64,000 bases of DNA from Catellatospora methionotrophica. GTDB taxonomy: Bacteria > Actinomycetota > Actinomycetes > Mycobacteriales > Micromonosporaceae. A program made the position numbers and the translations under genes. The notes beneath the pieces were generated by a model. That model saw only the letters and a program-made list of their open reading frames with translations, was not told the DNA's origin and searched no databases. Of the stretch, positions 1 through 9,014 are shown in pieces (the first letter of the stretch is position 1; each line of letters starts with the position of its first letter). Location of the stretch: the NCBI RefSeq assembly GCF_011297335.1, contig NZ_JAAOTJ010000015.1, positions 86,948-150,947 of the forward strand. The letters are read 5' to 3'.

Positions 1-1032
1 GGCCCGGCGGGACAGCTCGGGGACCTTGTCCTGCGGGTCGGCGGGACCGGCTTCGGCGCGTACCAGATAGCTGGCCTGGGTGCCCATCGCGGCCCGCAGC
101 GCGGCGGGGCGCGCGACCACGACGATGCCGCAGTCGTAGGGCACGTTGAGGGTCTTGTGCGCGTCGGTGGCCCAGGAGTCGGCCAGCTCGTGCCCGGAGA
201 GCAGGTGCCGGGTCGCCGGGGAGGCGGCGGCCCAGAGGCCGAACGCGCCGTCCACGTGCACCCACGCGCCGTGCTGCCGGGCGAGCGCGCAGGCCGCGCC
301 GATGTCGTCGTACGCCCCGGAGTGGATGTTGCCCGCCTGCAGGCACAGGATCGCCGGGCCGGCACCACGGGCCAGCTCGTCGGCGAGCGCGTCGAGCCGG
401 ATGCGGCCCTCGCCGTCGGCGGGAACCAGGGTCGGCGCGCCCAGGCCCAGGTAGCGCAGCGCCTGGTCGAGGGTGGCGTGGCGCTCCGCGCCCGCGATGA
501 CGCGCACCCGGGGCGCGCCGGTCAGGCCGAGGGTGTCGAGGTCCCACCCGGCCTCGGCCAGCACGTGCTGGCGTCCGGCGGCCAGGCCGGTGAAGTTGGC
601 CATGGTCGCGCCGGTCACGAAGCCGACGTCGGCGTGACCGGGCAGCCCCAGCAGGTCGAGGACCCAGCGCGCGGCGGCCTCCTCGATCGCGGCGACGGCG
701 GGCGTCGCGTAGCGCAGGGTGGCGTTCTGGTCCCACGCGCTGACCAGCCAGTCCGCGGCGAGCGCGGCGGGCAGCGTGCCGCCGATGACCCAGCCGAAGA
801 AGCGGCCCGACGGCATCGCCATGAGGCCGGGCTCGGCACGCCGCGCGAGCTCGTCGACGACCTCGGCGGCGTCGGTGGGGCCGTCCGGCAGCGGACCGCC
901 GAACGCGGCGGCCAGCTCGTCGGCGTCGGCGCGGGGCCGCACCGGGCGGTCGGGCAGCGAGGACAGCCAGGCGAGCGTATGGGCGACGGCGTGATCCAGC
1001 GCGGGCGCGTAGTCCTCGGGTCGGGCGGTCAT
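1..1032 (-). CDS. PLP-dependent group II decarboxylase (3' end off window)
   Basis: The first 344 residues are visible; the C-terminus lies beyond the window edge. The sequence reads as a pyridoxal-phosphate group II decarboxylase, the family of aromatic L-amino-acid, tyrosine and related decarboxylases. The internal aldimine lysine is Lys293 in the motif SWATDAHKTLN. Upstream is HVDGAFGLWAA, whose Asp is the PLP-ring-binding residue in this family, and FVTGATMANF is the phosphate-binding region. The start ATG opens MTARPEDYAP. Family membership is clear, but the substrate cannot be told from this half. The gene is divergent from the GNAT gene, with a LacI-type box in the shared gap. Confidence 0.88.
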   Translation of the reverse strand, partial: MTARPEDYAPALDHAVAHTLAWLSSLPDRPVRPRADADELAAAFGGPLPDGPTDAAEVVDELARRAEPGLMAMPSGRFFGWVIGGTLPAALAADWLVSAWDQNATLRYATPAVAAIEEAAARWVLDLLGLPGHADVGFVTGATMANFTGLAAGRQHVLAEAGWDLDTLGLTGAPRVRVIAGAERHATLDQALRYLGLGAPTLVPADGEGRIRLDALADELARGAGPAILCLQAGNIHSGAYDDIGAACALARQHGAWVHVDGAFGLWAAASPATRHLLSGHELADSWATDAHKTLNVPYDCGIVVVARPAALRAAMGTQASYLVRAEAGPADPQDKVPELSRRA

Positions 1033-1083
1033 ACCCTGCACTCTGCTACATCGGACTGCTGCGGCGATCGACGGGCGCGCACA

Positions 1084-1097
1084 TGGGAGCGCTTCCA
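1084..1097. promoter_or_regulatory. LacI-family (CebR-like) operator candidate
   Basis: The 14-mer TGGGAGCGCTTCCA differs at one position from the palindrome TGGGAGCGCTCCCA, which is the known CebR-type box of actinobacterial LacI regulators. It sits two bases upstream of the TAGTCT hexamer (1100-1105) proposed as the -10 of the GNAT gene, a position where a repressor could block polymerase. It could also act on the divergent decarboxylase. No LacI gene is adjacent, so the regulator would act from a distance. Confidence 0.4.
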
Positions 1098-1112
1098 GGT
1101 AGTCTTCCGCGC

Positions 1113-1583
1113 ATGACCTACGCCCAGCTGGAGCCGCAGTTCGCCTTCATGCTGGCCGACGCCGACGACAAGGCCATCGGATACGTGCTGGCCACCGGCG
1201 ACACCCAGGCGTTCGCCGAACGTCTCCGGCGCAAGTGGCTGCCGCTGGTCACCGGCCGCCACCCCGCGCTGGACGGCGCCGCGCCCCGGGACGGCGACGA
1301 GCTCATGCGGCACCTGCTGCACACCCCGGAGCGCCTGGTCGTGCCCGCGCTCGCGGCGTACCCGGCGCACCTGCGGATCGACGTGCTGCCCGAGCACCGG
1401 CGGCAGGGCCACGGCCGGGCGCTGATGGGGCGGCTCGTGCTGGCGCTACAGGAGGCCGGGGTGCCCGCCGTGCACCTGGGCGTGGCCGCCGAGAACCTCG
1501 CGGCGCGCTCCTTCGCCGAGCGGGTCGGCATGCACGTGATCGACGTGCCCGGGCCGCTGACCTACCTCGGCCGCAGGCTCTGA
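1113..1583 (+). CDS. GNAT family N-acetyltransferase
   Basis: A 156-residue single-domain GNAT protein, probably transferring an acetyl group from acetyl-CoA to an amine; the substrate is unknown. The acetyl-CoA-binding motif A is RIDVLPEHRRQGHGRALM (Q/R-x-x-G-x-G core), followed by the helix of motif B near VAAENLAARSFAERVGM. I chose the ATG at 1113 rather than the one at 1083 because TAGTCT lies exactly 7 nt before it, the layout of a leaderless actinobacterial transcript, and the 1083 start would run through the operator-like palindrome. It may be co-transcribed with the glycosyltransferase 84 bp downstream. Confidence 0.85.
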   Translation: MTYAQLEPQFAFMLADADDKAIGYVLATGDTQAFAERLRRKWLPLVTGRHPALDGAAPRDGDELMRHLLHTPERLVVPALAAYPAHLRIDVLPEHRRQGHGRALMGRLVLALQEAGVPAVHLGVAAENLAARSFAERVGMHVIDVPGPLTYLGRRL

Positions 1584-1666
1584 TCGAGGTCCATCGACCG
1601 TTACGCCACAGTAGACGGTCCGATGGGCGCTTGAGCGCGACCGCCCCGCCCCCCGACGCTGTGCGG

Positions 1667-2842
1667 ATGGGCCGACACATCGCATTCGTCAACGCGCCTA
1701 CGGTCGGCGAGGTGTACCCGACCCTGCCGATCGTGACGGAGCTGATCCGGCGCGGCCACCGGGTCAGTTACGCCACCGTGGCGGCGCGCGCCGAGGCGGT
1801 CGCGGCGACCGGCGCGACAGTGCTGCCGTACCTGTCGGGCCTGCCCGCCGAGAGCAACCGCGACCTGCGGCGACCGGAGCGGGCCGACTACATCACCACC
1901 GTGCGGGAGGCGTTCCTCGACGAGGCCCGCGCCACCCTGCCGCAGCTCGCGCCGTACTTCCGGGACGACCGGCCCGACCTGATGGTCTTCGGGATGCAGA
2001 GCCTCGCCGGGCGGCTCATCGCGATCGGCGAACAGCTGCCCGCCGTGCAGTTCCAGAGCTTCCAGGCGGCCAACGAACACTGGTCCATCGCCCGGCACCT
2101 GGGCCTGACCGTCACGCCCCGGCCGGGTATGCCCGAGCACCAGGTGCAGCTAGACACGTTCGCGGCCGCCCACGGCGTCGACCCCGACGCGGTCCGCGCC
2201 TTCCAGCCGCTGGCGCAGCTGCTGCTCTATCCCCGGTTCATGCAGTTCCGGGCGGAGACGTTCAGCGGACGCCACCACTTCACCGGGCCGTGCACCGGCC
2301 CACGGCCGTTCCAGGCCCGCTGGACACCCCCCGACCCCGGCCGGCCCGTCGTACTGGTCTCGCTCGGCACCGTCTACAACCGCCTGCCCGGTTTCTACCG
2401 CACCTGTGTCGAAGCGTTCACCGGCAGCCCGTGGCAGGCCGTACTGGCCGTCGGCGAGCGCACCGACCCCGCCGAACTCGGCCCGCTGCCCGCGAACGTC
2501 ACCGTGGCGGCGACGGTGCCGCAGCTCGACGTGCTGGCCCACGCGGCCGCCTTCGTCACGCACGCGGGCATGGGCGGCATCCTGGAGGCGATCCACGCCG
2601 GGGTCCCCATGCTCACCGTGCCGCAGACCCCCGAGCAGGAGGTCAACGCCCAACGCGTCGCCGAACTGGGCGCGGGCCACCCACTGGCCCCCACCGCCAC
2701 CGCCGCCGCCCTGCGCACCGCCGTCGAAAACCTGACCACCGACCAGGGCGTACGCCAAGCGCTGACGCGCCTCCAAACCGAACTCCGCGCCTACCCCGGC
2801 ACCCCCCTGGCCGCCGCCCTCATCGAGTCCGCCCTCCCCTGA
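1667..2842 (+). CDS. MGT-family macrolide-type glycosyltransferase (GT1)
   Basis: A 391-residue GT-B fold glycosyltransferase of the kind that attaches sugars to macrolides and other small lipophilic acceptors. The N-terminal Rossmann half begins HIAFVNAPTVGEVYPTLP, matching the acceptor-binding half. The C-terminal nucleotide-sugar half has VLVSLGTVYN and the signature FVTHAGMGGILEAIHAGVP followed by PQTPEQEVNA. Length is normal for the family. The start gives the family-typical MGRHIAFVNAP. No other biosynthetic-cluster genes adjoin apart from the convergent AMP-ligase, so it may serve antibiotic inactivation or a small orphan pathway; the acceptor is unknown. Confidence 0.88.
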   Translation: MGRHIAFVNAPTVGEVYPTLPIVTELIRRGHRVSYATVAARAEAVAATGATVLPYLSGLPAESNRDLRRPERADYITTVREAFLDEARATLPQLAPYFRDDRPDLMVFGMQSLAGRLIAIGEQLPAVQFQSFQAANEHWSIARHLGLTVTPRPGMPEHQVQLDTFAAAHGVDPDAVRAFQPLAQLLLYPRFMQFRAETFSGRHHFTGPCTGPRPFQARWTPPDPGRPVVLVSLGTVYNRLPGFYRTCVEAFTGSPWQAVLAVGERTDPAELGPLPANVTVAATVPQLDVLAHAAAFVTHAGMGGILEAIHAGVPMLTVPQTPEQEVNAQRVAELGAGHPLAPTATAAALRTAVENLTTDQGVRQALTRLQTELRAYPGTPLAAALIESALP

Positions 2843-2868
2843 CCCACTTCCCACCCCCTCCGGCGGGT

Positions 2869-4419
2869 TCAGGCGGTGGAGGGGGCGACGCGGAGGGCGC
2901 GGAGGGCTTTCTTGTCGACCTTGCCTACGTCGGTGAGGGGGAGGTCGGGGAGGAATTCGACGGTGTGGGGGGCCCAGAGTTCGTTGAGTTCGGTGACCGC
3001 CCAGGCGCGCAGGTCGGTGGCGGTGATCACGGCGTCGTCGGCGGGGACGACGAAGGCGTAGACGGCCTCGCCCATACTCTGGTGCGGTACGCCGATCACG
3101 GCGGCGGCCCGGACCTGCGGGTGGCGCAGCAGCGCGTCCTCGACCGTACGCGAGTAGACGTTCGTCGAGGTCACGCCGGTGACGATCATGTCCTTGAGAC
3201 GGTCGACCAGGAACAGGTAGCCGTCGGCGTCGAGCCTGCCCAGGTCGCCGGTGCGCAGCCAGCCGTCGACGATGGTGCGGCTGGTCAGTTCGGCCTGGCC
3301 CCAGTAACCGGCGGTCATCAGTGCCGCCGACACCCACACCTCGCCGATCTGCCCGGACGGGACGACCCCGCCGCGCTCGTTGCGGATCTCGACCCGCACC
3401 CCCGGATAGGGCCGCCCGCACGAGCCGAGCCGTTCCGGGTGCGCCGGATCGTGGGCCAGGTTCGGGTACGCGGCGATGAAGGTCGCCTCGCTCATGCCGT
3501 ACACCGGGCGCAGCACCGGTCCGAAGCGCGCGACGGCCTCGGCCAACCGGGTCGGGGCGGCGGCGCTGCCCGCGCAGGACAGCGTGATCAGGCTGCTGGT
3601 GTCGGTCTTGGCCAGGTTCGGATGGTCGAGCAGCTGGTAGAGCATCGGCGGCGGCAGGGTGGCGCTGGTTATGCGCTCCTGCTCCACGGTGGCCAGGAAG
3701 TCCTCGGCCGTGAACCGGTCGTGCAGCACCAGCACCCCGCCGGTGAGCAGCGTGATCATCGCGGCGACCTGCTGGCTGGAGTGCCAGAACCCGCCGACGG
3801 CCAGGTGCCGCAGCGGGCGGCCGTCGGTGACCTGGTAGCTGGCCGCGACCGCCTGCACCGCCTTGAAGAACCCGTGCCGGTGGTGCACCAGCTTGGGCCG
3901 CCCGGTGGTGCCGCCGGTCTGGAACAGCGACTGCGGCTCGCGCACCGACGGAGGCAGGCCGAGCTGCGCCGCTCCGGGCCGCCGGGGCGCGGCGAGGTCG
4001 ATGCCGACGCCCGGCCCGAAGCAGAACACGGTCAGGTCGTCGGCGTCCGCCGCGAGCTGCTCGCCCAGCGGGGCGTGGGTGCGCGCGTCGTACGCGAACG
4101 CCTCCACGTCGGCCAGCGCCAGGTAGTCGGCGCACAGCTGCGCAGGCGCGTTCGGGGCCAGCCACACCGAGCGGCTGCCGAGCAGGTGCAGGGCGAACTG
4201 CACGAGGATCGACTCGGGCGGGTTGCCGGCCAGGATGCCGACCGCCGTGTTGGAGCGCACGCCGTTCTCGTACAGCGTGGCGGCCATGGCCCTGATGCCG
4301 GAGGCGAGGTCGGCGTACGTGAGCCGCCGGGGCCCGTGCACGATCGCCTCGTCCGTGCCGTACCCGTCGAAGACGGCCAGCGCCTGGGCCGCATAGTTTT
4401 CCTGGTCGCGCTGGTCCAT
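2869..4419 (-). CDS. Acyl/aryl-CoA synthetase-type AMP-dependent ligase
   Basis: A 516-residue ANL-superfamily enzyme that activates a carboxylate as its adenylate and normally passes it to CoA or a carrier protein. Motifs in order: FQTGGTTGRPK (P-loop), VYGMSEATF (A5), DGWLRTGDLGRLDADGY (A7/A8 hinge with the catalytic TGD) and LPLTDVGKVDKKALR (A10 with the conserved lysine). I chose ATG 4419 because a GGGAG Shine-Dalgarno lies 8-9 nt before it; an ATG 30 bp further upstream is possible. It faces the glycosyltransferase gene with a 26-bp gap. The substrate pocket cannot be read by eye, so fatty acid and aryl acid are both open. Confidence 0.87.
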   Translation of the reverse strand: MDQRDQENYAAQALAVFDGYGTDEAIVHGPRRLTYADLASGIRAMAATLYENGVRSNTAVGILAGNPPESILVQFALHLLGSRSVWLAPNAPAQLCADYLALADVEAFAYDARTHAPLGEQLAADADDLTVFCFGPGVGIDLAAPRRPGAAQLGLPPSVREPQSLFQTGGTTGRPKLVHHRHGFFKAVQAVAASYQVTDGRPLRHLAVGGFWHSSQQVAAMITLLTGGVLVLHDRFTAEDFLATVEQERITSATLPPPMLYQLLDHPNLAKTDTSSLITLSCAGSAAAPTRLAEAVARFGPVLRPVYGMSEATFIAAYPNLAHDPAHPERLGSCGRPYPGVRVEIRNERGGVVPSGQIGEVWVSAALMTAGYWGQAELTSRTIVDGWLRTGDLGRLDADGYLFLVDRLKDMIVTGVTSTNVYSRTVEDALLRHPQVRAAAVIGVPHQSMGEAVYAFVVPADDAVITATDLRAWAVTELNELWAPHTVEFLPDLPLTDVGKVDKKALRALRVAPSTA

Positions 4420-4601
4420 CCCGGACACTCCCGTGGCTCGACCGAACACTTGCGCATCCTGGCTTCGTCGACATGGCGCGCTTCCGAACCGGCACCATAG
4501 CGCTGGTTACGAGATCGCAGCCATTCGTCGACAATCGAAATGCATGTGTCTCCTCAGTGGACGCCGCGCGGTCACAACTGTGCTATGGAGCGCTTTCCCG
4601 A

Positions 4602-6305
4602 TCAGTCGCGGGCAAGCCCGAGCTGGTCGGCCAGCTCCCGCGCCCGCTGCCGGGTACGCAGCCACGGGGCGTCCAGCGCCTCCCGGACCGTCGCCGCCGC
4701 CTCGGCCGGGTCGCCGGTCAGCTCCCACAGCGCGCCCGCGGCCGCGAACCGGTCCTTCAGGTCGGCGTCGCTGTCGCGGATCTCGCGCAGCCTGGCCGCC
4801 ACGTCCGGGTCGGCGTCGCCGAACACCTCGGCCGCGGCCACGGCCGCCAGCACGTCCCGGCGCGGGGCGACCGCGATGGCGGCCCGCAGCGGCGTGTCGT
4901 CGCCCCCGGCCAGCCACAGCAGCCGCAGGTAGATGACCTCGCCGTTGGCGATCGCGGCGATCGCGTCGACCACCTCGGCGTCGCCGCGGCCCGCCTCGGC
5001 CAGGAACTCGGCCACCCACAGCCGGGCCGGCCAGGTCATCTGGGCCAGGTGCCGGGCCAGCGCGCCGACCGCAGCCGGGTCGGCCGCGACGCCGAGGACC
5101 CGCAGCAGCCCGACGAGTTCGCGCTGCTCCTTGGCGGTGGTCTTGGCCGAGCGGTTCACGTCGATCGTGGTGGCCAGGTCCACCACGCGGTGCAGCACCG
5201 CCTCGCGCAGGGACTCCCCCAGCGTGGACAGCTCCGCGAGCGCGCCGGGCAGCCGGGGCGGGGTCCAGCCGCCGCGCAGCGCGGCCTCCGCGTGCTCGGT
5301 CCAGCGCGGGTCACCGACCCGGATCAGCGCGTCCAGCGCGGAGCGGCGCATGCGGGCGCCGCGCGTCACCGCGTCGGCCAGCCAGTCGGCCTGGCGGCGG
5401 GTCAGCGCGTCGTCGGCGACCACGGCCCGGTACGCGCAGCGGCGCACCCGCTCCTCCGGGTCGTCCAGGAACGAGCAGAGCAGGGCCTGCGCCTGCACCG
5501 GCAGGGTCTGCGCCGCCGCCCGGTCGGCCAGGGTCTGCGCGACGTCACGGCGAGCCTGCGCCTGCCCGTCGCGCGCGATCGCGGTCAGCAGCAGGTTCTC
5601 GCGTGCCGCGTCCCCGCCCCCGGCGTACTCGACCAGGTCGGCGAGCTTGCCGCGGCGGGTGGTCCAGCGCAGCGCGTCCGGGTCGGCGGCCCAGCCGGCG
5701 GTCAGCGCGGCGGCGGCCTGCGCGGTGGCCGTCAGCCCGGCCTCGCGCATCGCCAGCACCGCCGCGACCCGCACCGTGGACGAGCGCGACGGGTCCAGGA
5801 ACTCCGGCAGCCAGTCCGCGGCGGCGGCCGGGTCGAGCTGCGCCGCCGTCACCAGCGGGGTGACCCGGCGATAGTCGTCGGCGTACTCCCGGGCGCGGGC
5901 CAGCAGCACCGCCGACAGCGACGGGTCGGGGCCGCACCAGCCGAGCAGGGCGGTCGACTCCTCGACGACGCTGTGGTCGTCGAGTTCGGACAGGTTACGC
6001 AGCGTGACGATGAACGCGCGCAGCGCCTGGCGCACCGGTTCGCCGGCCGGGTGCGCGGCCAGCTCGCCGACCAGCATAAGCAGCTGGTCGGGCAGGCGCG
6101 TCTTGGGGTCCGCGGCGAACGCCAGGATCGGTGCGACGGCCTGCGCGGCCAGCGGATGCAGGCCGTCGGCGGGCAGCAGCACCTGCTCCAGCTCGTCCAT
6201 GCTGTCGTAGTCGTGCGCCGCGGATCCGATGAGCCGCAACAGGTCCACTGGTTCCACACCCTGGGTCACCGGCTGATAGTAGGCCTGCGGGCCGACCCTA
6301 CGCAT
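4602..6305 (-). CDS. HEAT-repeat-like alpha-helical protein
   Basis: A 567-residue Ala/Leu/Arg/Asp-rich protein with no signal peptide and no membrane segments. It is built of serial helix pairs such as RRSALDALIRVGDPRWTEHAEAAL, LRGGWTPPRLPGALAELSTLG and [25 protein letters not shown], which have the spacing and small-residue pattern of HEAT/Armadillo-type repeats. Such solenoids normally act as protein-interaction scaffolds. No catalytic motif is visible and no function can be assigned. It is divergent from the following gene across only 23 bp, with overlapping -10-like elements. Confidence 0.7.
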   Translation of the reverse strand: MRRVGPQAYYQPVTQGVEPVDLLRLIGSAAHDYDSMDELEQVLLPADGLHPLAAQAVAPILAFAADPKTRLPDQLLMLVGELAAHPAGEPVRQALRAFIVTLRNLSELDDHSVVEESTALLGWCGPDPSLSAVLLARAREYADDYRRVTPLVTAAQLDPAAAADWLPEFLDPSRSSTVRVAAVLAMREAGLTATAQAAAALTAGWAADPDALRWTTRRGKLADLVEYAGGGDAARENLLLTAIARDGQAQARRDVAQTLADRAAAQTLPVQAQALLCSFLDDPEERVRRCAYRAVVADDALTRRQADWLADAVTRGARMRRSALDALIRVGDPRWTEHAEAALRGGWTPPRLPGALAELSTLGESLREAVLHRVVDLATTIDVNRSAKTTAKEQRELVGLLRVLGVAADPAAVGALARHLAQMTWPARLWVAEFLAEAGRGDAEVVDAIAAIANGEVIYLRLLWLAGGDDTPLRAAIAVAPRRDVLAAVAAAEVFGDADPDVAARLREIRDSDADLKDRFAAAGALWELTGDPAEAAATVREALDAPWLRTRQRARELADQLGLARD

Positions 6306-6312
6306 GCACGCC

Positions 6313-6322
6313 CGTCTACGAT
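6313..6322. promoter_or_regulatory. Overlapping divergent -10 elements
   Basis: The plus strand reads TACGAT at 6317-6322, six bases before the ATG at 6329, a standard leaderless arrangement. The minus strand reads TAGACG (6318-6313), seven bases before the ATG at 6305; it misses the final T of TANNNT. The two hexamers share their TA pair. This is inferred from sequence alone. Confidence 0.45.
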
Positions 6323-6328
6323 CTCCCG

Positions 6329-7657
6329 ATGCGCAGGCTGGTGCGGTCGTTCACGGTGTTGCTCGTGCTGGCGTCGACCGGCCTGGCGGGCATCGAGGTG
6401 TCCCGGCTGCACGCGGCCGGCCCGCTGGCCCGCACCGACGCGGAGATCGTCGCGGACGCGCTGCCCCGGCTCGCCTTCCAGCGCGCGGCGCTCGACGGCG
6501 GCAGCGCCGCGCGGATGCAGCGACTGTTCCCCGAGGGCTGGTTCTTCAGTTACACGCTCTACGGCCTGACCTGGCTCGACGTCGGTGCGCGCAGTGCGCA
6601 GCTCACCCCGCGGGCGCTGGCCGAGGCGCGCTGGGCCCTGTCGCACGTGGACTCGGCGCAGGGCAGCGCGGTCTTCGACGCGTCGCTGGACCCGCCGTAC
6701 GGGGTGTTCTATCAGGGCTGGGCGACCTGGTTGCGGGGCGGCGTGGTCGCGCTCGACGGGTCGGGCGCGCCGGAGCGGGCGCGGCTGAGCGCGGACGCCG
6801 ACGTGCTGGCCACGGCGTTCCGGCGGCAGCTCGACGCGACCGGGTCGCCGTTCCTCACCGCATACCCGGGGCAGGCCTGGCCCTGCGACAGCGCCGTCGG
6901 CCTCGCCGCGGTGCGGCTGGCGGGCACGCTGACCGGCGCCGACCGCGCGGACCTGGTCCGGGACTGGCTCGCCGCGGCGGACGCCCGCCGCGACCCGGCG
7001 ACCGGGCTGCTGCCGCACACCGTCGACCCGGCCACCGGGCAGCCGACCAGTGGCGCGCGGGCCACCTCGCAGGTCATGATCCTGCGCTTCCTGCGCGAGG
7101 TGGACCCGGCGGCGGGTGCGCGCGACTGGGCGGTGTTCCGGGAGAGGTTCGCCTCGACCGTGCCCGGCGTGCCCGGCATCCGCGAGCACCCGCGCGGCGT
7201 GGACCTCGCCGGCGACGTCGACTCCGGGCCGCTGGTCGGGGGGCTGAGCCTGTCGGCGAGCGCGGTGGCCCTCGGCGACGCCGTCGTCTACGGCGACGCC
7301 CCGGCCGCCGCGGCCCTCACCGGTCTGGCCGAGGCGGCCGGGCTGGCCGTGCAGTGGGACGGCACCCGCCGCTACCTGGGCGGGCAACTGCCCGTCGGCG
7401 ACGCGTTCCTGGCCTGGTCGCTGGCCGCGCGTCCGTGGACCGGCGGCGAGACCAGCGCCGCCACCGGCCCGTCGTGGACCTGGCGGCTGCCCTGGTACGC
7501 CGTCCTGTCCGCGCTGCTCGCCCCGGCCTGGCTGCTGGGCCTGGCCGCCGCCGGGATCGCCCCGTTCGGCCGGGCCCGGCGGCGGACCGGTCCAGCGAGC
7601 ACCGAGCCTCGGCCCGACGTGCCGCCGGTCGTCACAGCACCCGGTTCAGGGCGCTGA
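6329..7657 (+). CDS. Membrane-anchored alpha/alpha-barrel-like hypothetical protein
   Basis: A 442-residue protein with an N-terminal hydrophobic segment (about residues 7-24, VRSFTVLLVLASTGLAGI) and a second near the C-terminus (LPWYAVLSALLAPAWLLGLAAAG). The large domain between them should therefore be extracytoplasmic. It is rich in Trp/Tyr helices (WFFSYTLYGLTWLD, YQGWATWLRGG, AYPGQAWPCDSAVGLAAVRLAG, DAFLAWSLAARPW), resembling the (alpha/alpha) toroid proteins related to linalool dehydratase-isomerase, but that is a tentative impression. The start is set by TACGAT 6 nt upstream. Its 3' end overlaps the convergent lipoprotein gene by 26 bp. Confidence 0.7.
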   Translation: MRRLVRSFTVLLVLASTGLAGIEVSRLHAAGPLARTDAEIVADALPRLAFQRAALDGGSAARMQRLFPEGWFFSYTLYGLTWLDVGARSAQLTPRALAEARWALSHVDSAQGSAVFDASLDPPYGVFYQGWATWLRGGVVALDGSGAPERARLSADADVLATAFRRQLDATGSPFLTAYPGQAWPCDSAVGLAAVRLAGTLTGADRADLVRDWLAAADARRDPATGLLPHTVDPATGQPTSGARATSQVMILRFLREVDPAAGARDWAVFRERFASTVPGVPGIREHPRGVDLAGDVDSGPLVGGLSLSASAVALGDAVVYGDAPAAAALTGLAEAAGLAVQWDGTRRYLGGQLPVGDAFLAWSLAARPWTGGETSAATGPSWTWRLPWYAVLSALLAPAWLLGLAAAGIAPFGRARRRTGPASTEPRPDVPPVVTAPGSGR

Positions 7658-8855
7658 GGCCGGGGACGGCGACCGATCCCAGGCGCTGCCCCGTCTCGGC
7701 GTCGAACCAGGTGAGCGTGTCGGGCAGGGCGGCGTACACCCGCTTGCCGTCGGGGCTGGCGGCCAGGCCGCGCACCACGCCCCCGGCGTCCCAGTCGCGC
7801 CACACCGGCGCGGCGTCGCGCGGCAGCACGTGCACCCTGCTCCCGACCGCGACCAGCACCTGCCGGAACGTCGCCGCGGCGTACGCGGTCCCCGTCCCGC
7901 GCGGCCCCGCGCCGGTCTCGCGCACGCTGAGCCCCTGCGTCTCGACCGTCGCGTGGTGACCGCTGGTCACGTCGACGACGTGGAACTCGCCGCCTTCGGG
8001 CGTGATGGCCAGCGCGTGTCCCGCCCCCGGTCCCTCGCCGAACGGCGCGGGCAGGTCGACGCAGAACGCCCACTGCTCGGCCAGGTGCAGCGTGTGCACG
8101 AACGCGTGCACGTTGCCGGGACGGCCCGCGACCAGGTCACGGGTGTGCCGGTGGTCCGGCTGGTGCGTGTAGAGGGTGTAGAGGACCTGCCGGTTCGGGG
8201 CGTACACCGCCATCCGGCCCTCGCCGCTCATCTCCTCCTCGGCCCCCGGCGGCACCGGCGTCTTCACCTTGGTCAGCAGCGCCGACGCCTGCCCGGTGGC
8301 GACGTCGACCCGGCGCACCCGATACCGGTCGGGGGCGGACGCGGGCAGCCAGTCCAGCACGAACAGGCCCTCGCCGCCGGACGTGAACGCGTCCGGGACG
8401 ATGTTGCCGGCCAGTTCCAGCCGGGCCATCTCGCGTACGCCGTCCGCGATCACGAGCGGGGTGCGCGCCCGACCGGAGGGCACGTGGGTGACCTCGCCGG
8501 AGCCGGGCGCGGCCAGCGCCACCAGCCGCCCGTTCGCCGAGGCGACCCGCGGCTCCCACGCCCCGGCCAGCCGCGGTCCCGCCGTACGCCGCCCGGTCCG
8601 GGTCTCGATCGCGGTCAGCTCGGTGTGCACACCCACCGGGGTGGCCGCGTACACGGTCGCGCCGTCCGGGGTGGCCAGCCCGGCGCCGAGGTGGTCCATT
8701 CCGGATGGTCGCAGCACGGCCAGCCCGCCGCCGGTTCGTACCAGCACCAGGTCCGGCACGCCCGCCGGGGTCGTCGGCGACGCCGTGCGGCAGCCCGTCA
8801 GCGCTGCCACGGCACCCGCGCCGAACAGGGCCAGGACGTCTCGTCTGTTCGTCAT
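7632..8855 (-). CDS. Secreted beta-propeller lipoprotein (Tat-type signal)
   Basis: A 407-residue protein starting MTNRRDVLALFGAGAVAALTGCR: twin arginines, a hydrophobic stretch and a lipobox (LTGC), so it is predicted to be exported folded by Tat and lipid-anchored at the outer membrane face. The mature part has repeated blade-like elements, for example GLATPDGATVYAATPVGVHTEL, LAASPDGKRVYAALPDTLTWFD and TPEGGEFHVVDVTSGH, each with the PDG-VY-A pattern of YVTN/WD40-type propellers. Such proteins usually bind proteins or polysaccharides. It is divergent from the CBM protein, another surface protein, so the two may work together at the cell surface; that link is inference. Confidence 0.75.
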   Translation of the reverse strand: MTNRRDVLALFGAGAVAALTGCRTASPTTPAGVPDLVLVRTGGGLAVLRPSGMDHLGAGLATPDGATVYAATPVGVHTELTAIETRTGRRTAGPRLAGAWEPRVASANGRLVALAAPGSGEVTHVPSGRARTPLVIADGVREMARLELAGNIVPDAFTSGGEGLFVLDWLPASAPDRYRVRRVDVATGQASALLTKVKTPVPPGAEEEMSGEGRMAVYAPNRQVLYTLYTHQPDHRHTRDLVAGRPGNVHAFVHTLHLAEQWAFCVDLPAPFGEGPGAGHALAITPEGGEFHVVDVTSGHHATVETQGLSVRETGAGPRGTGTAYAAATFRQVLVAVGSRVHVLPRDAAPVWRDWDAGGVVRGLAASPDGKRVYAALPDTLTWFDAETGQRLGSVAVPGLSALNRVL

Positions 8856-9014
8856 GCCCGGTCGAGTCGCGGGGCCGCGCCGTGGTTCCCGTACGACGGT
8901 CGTCGATGAGGACTGGCACGATGGCGGCGGCGGGTTGACCGTCGGCTCCGGATTTGCTGACCGAGCGGCCGGTGCGCGACGGGCACCCGCCCATTACGTT
9001 TCTCGCTCGTAACC

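Noticed and set aside
1083..1085. Earlier ATG start for the GNAT gene
   Set aside because: No ribosome site, it overlaps the operator-like palindrome, and ATG 1113 has a well-spaced leaderless -10.
157..1116. Long plus-strand open frame of 319 codons
   Set aside because: It is the antisense shadow of the PLP decarboxylase on the minus strand; its composition is Gly/Arg/Val repeats with no domain.
2290..4500. Very long plus-strand open frame of 736 codons
   Set aside because: Antisense to the AMP-ligase and out of frame with the glycosyltransferase; low-complexity translation caused by high GC.
4587..4598. GGAGCGCTTTCC upstream of the AMP-ligase gene as another LacI operator
   Set aside because: The two halves match at only about three of seven positions, so it is not a palindrome despite the GCGCT core.
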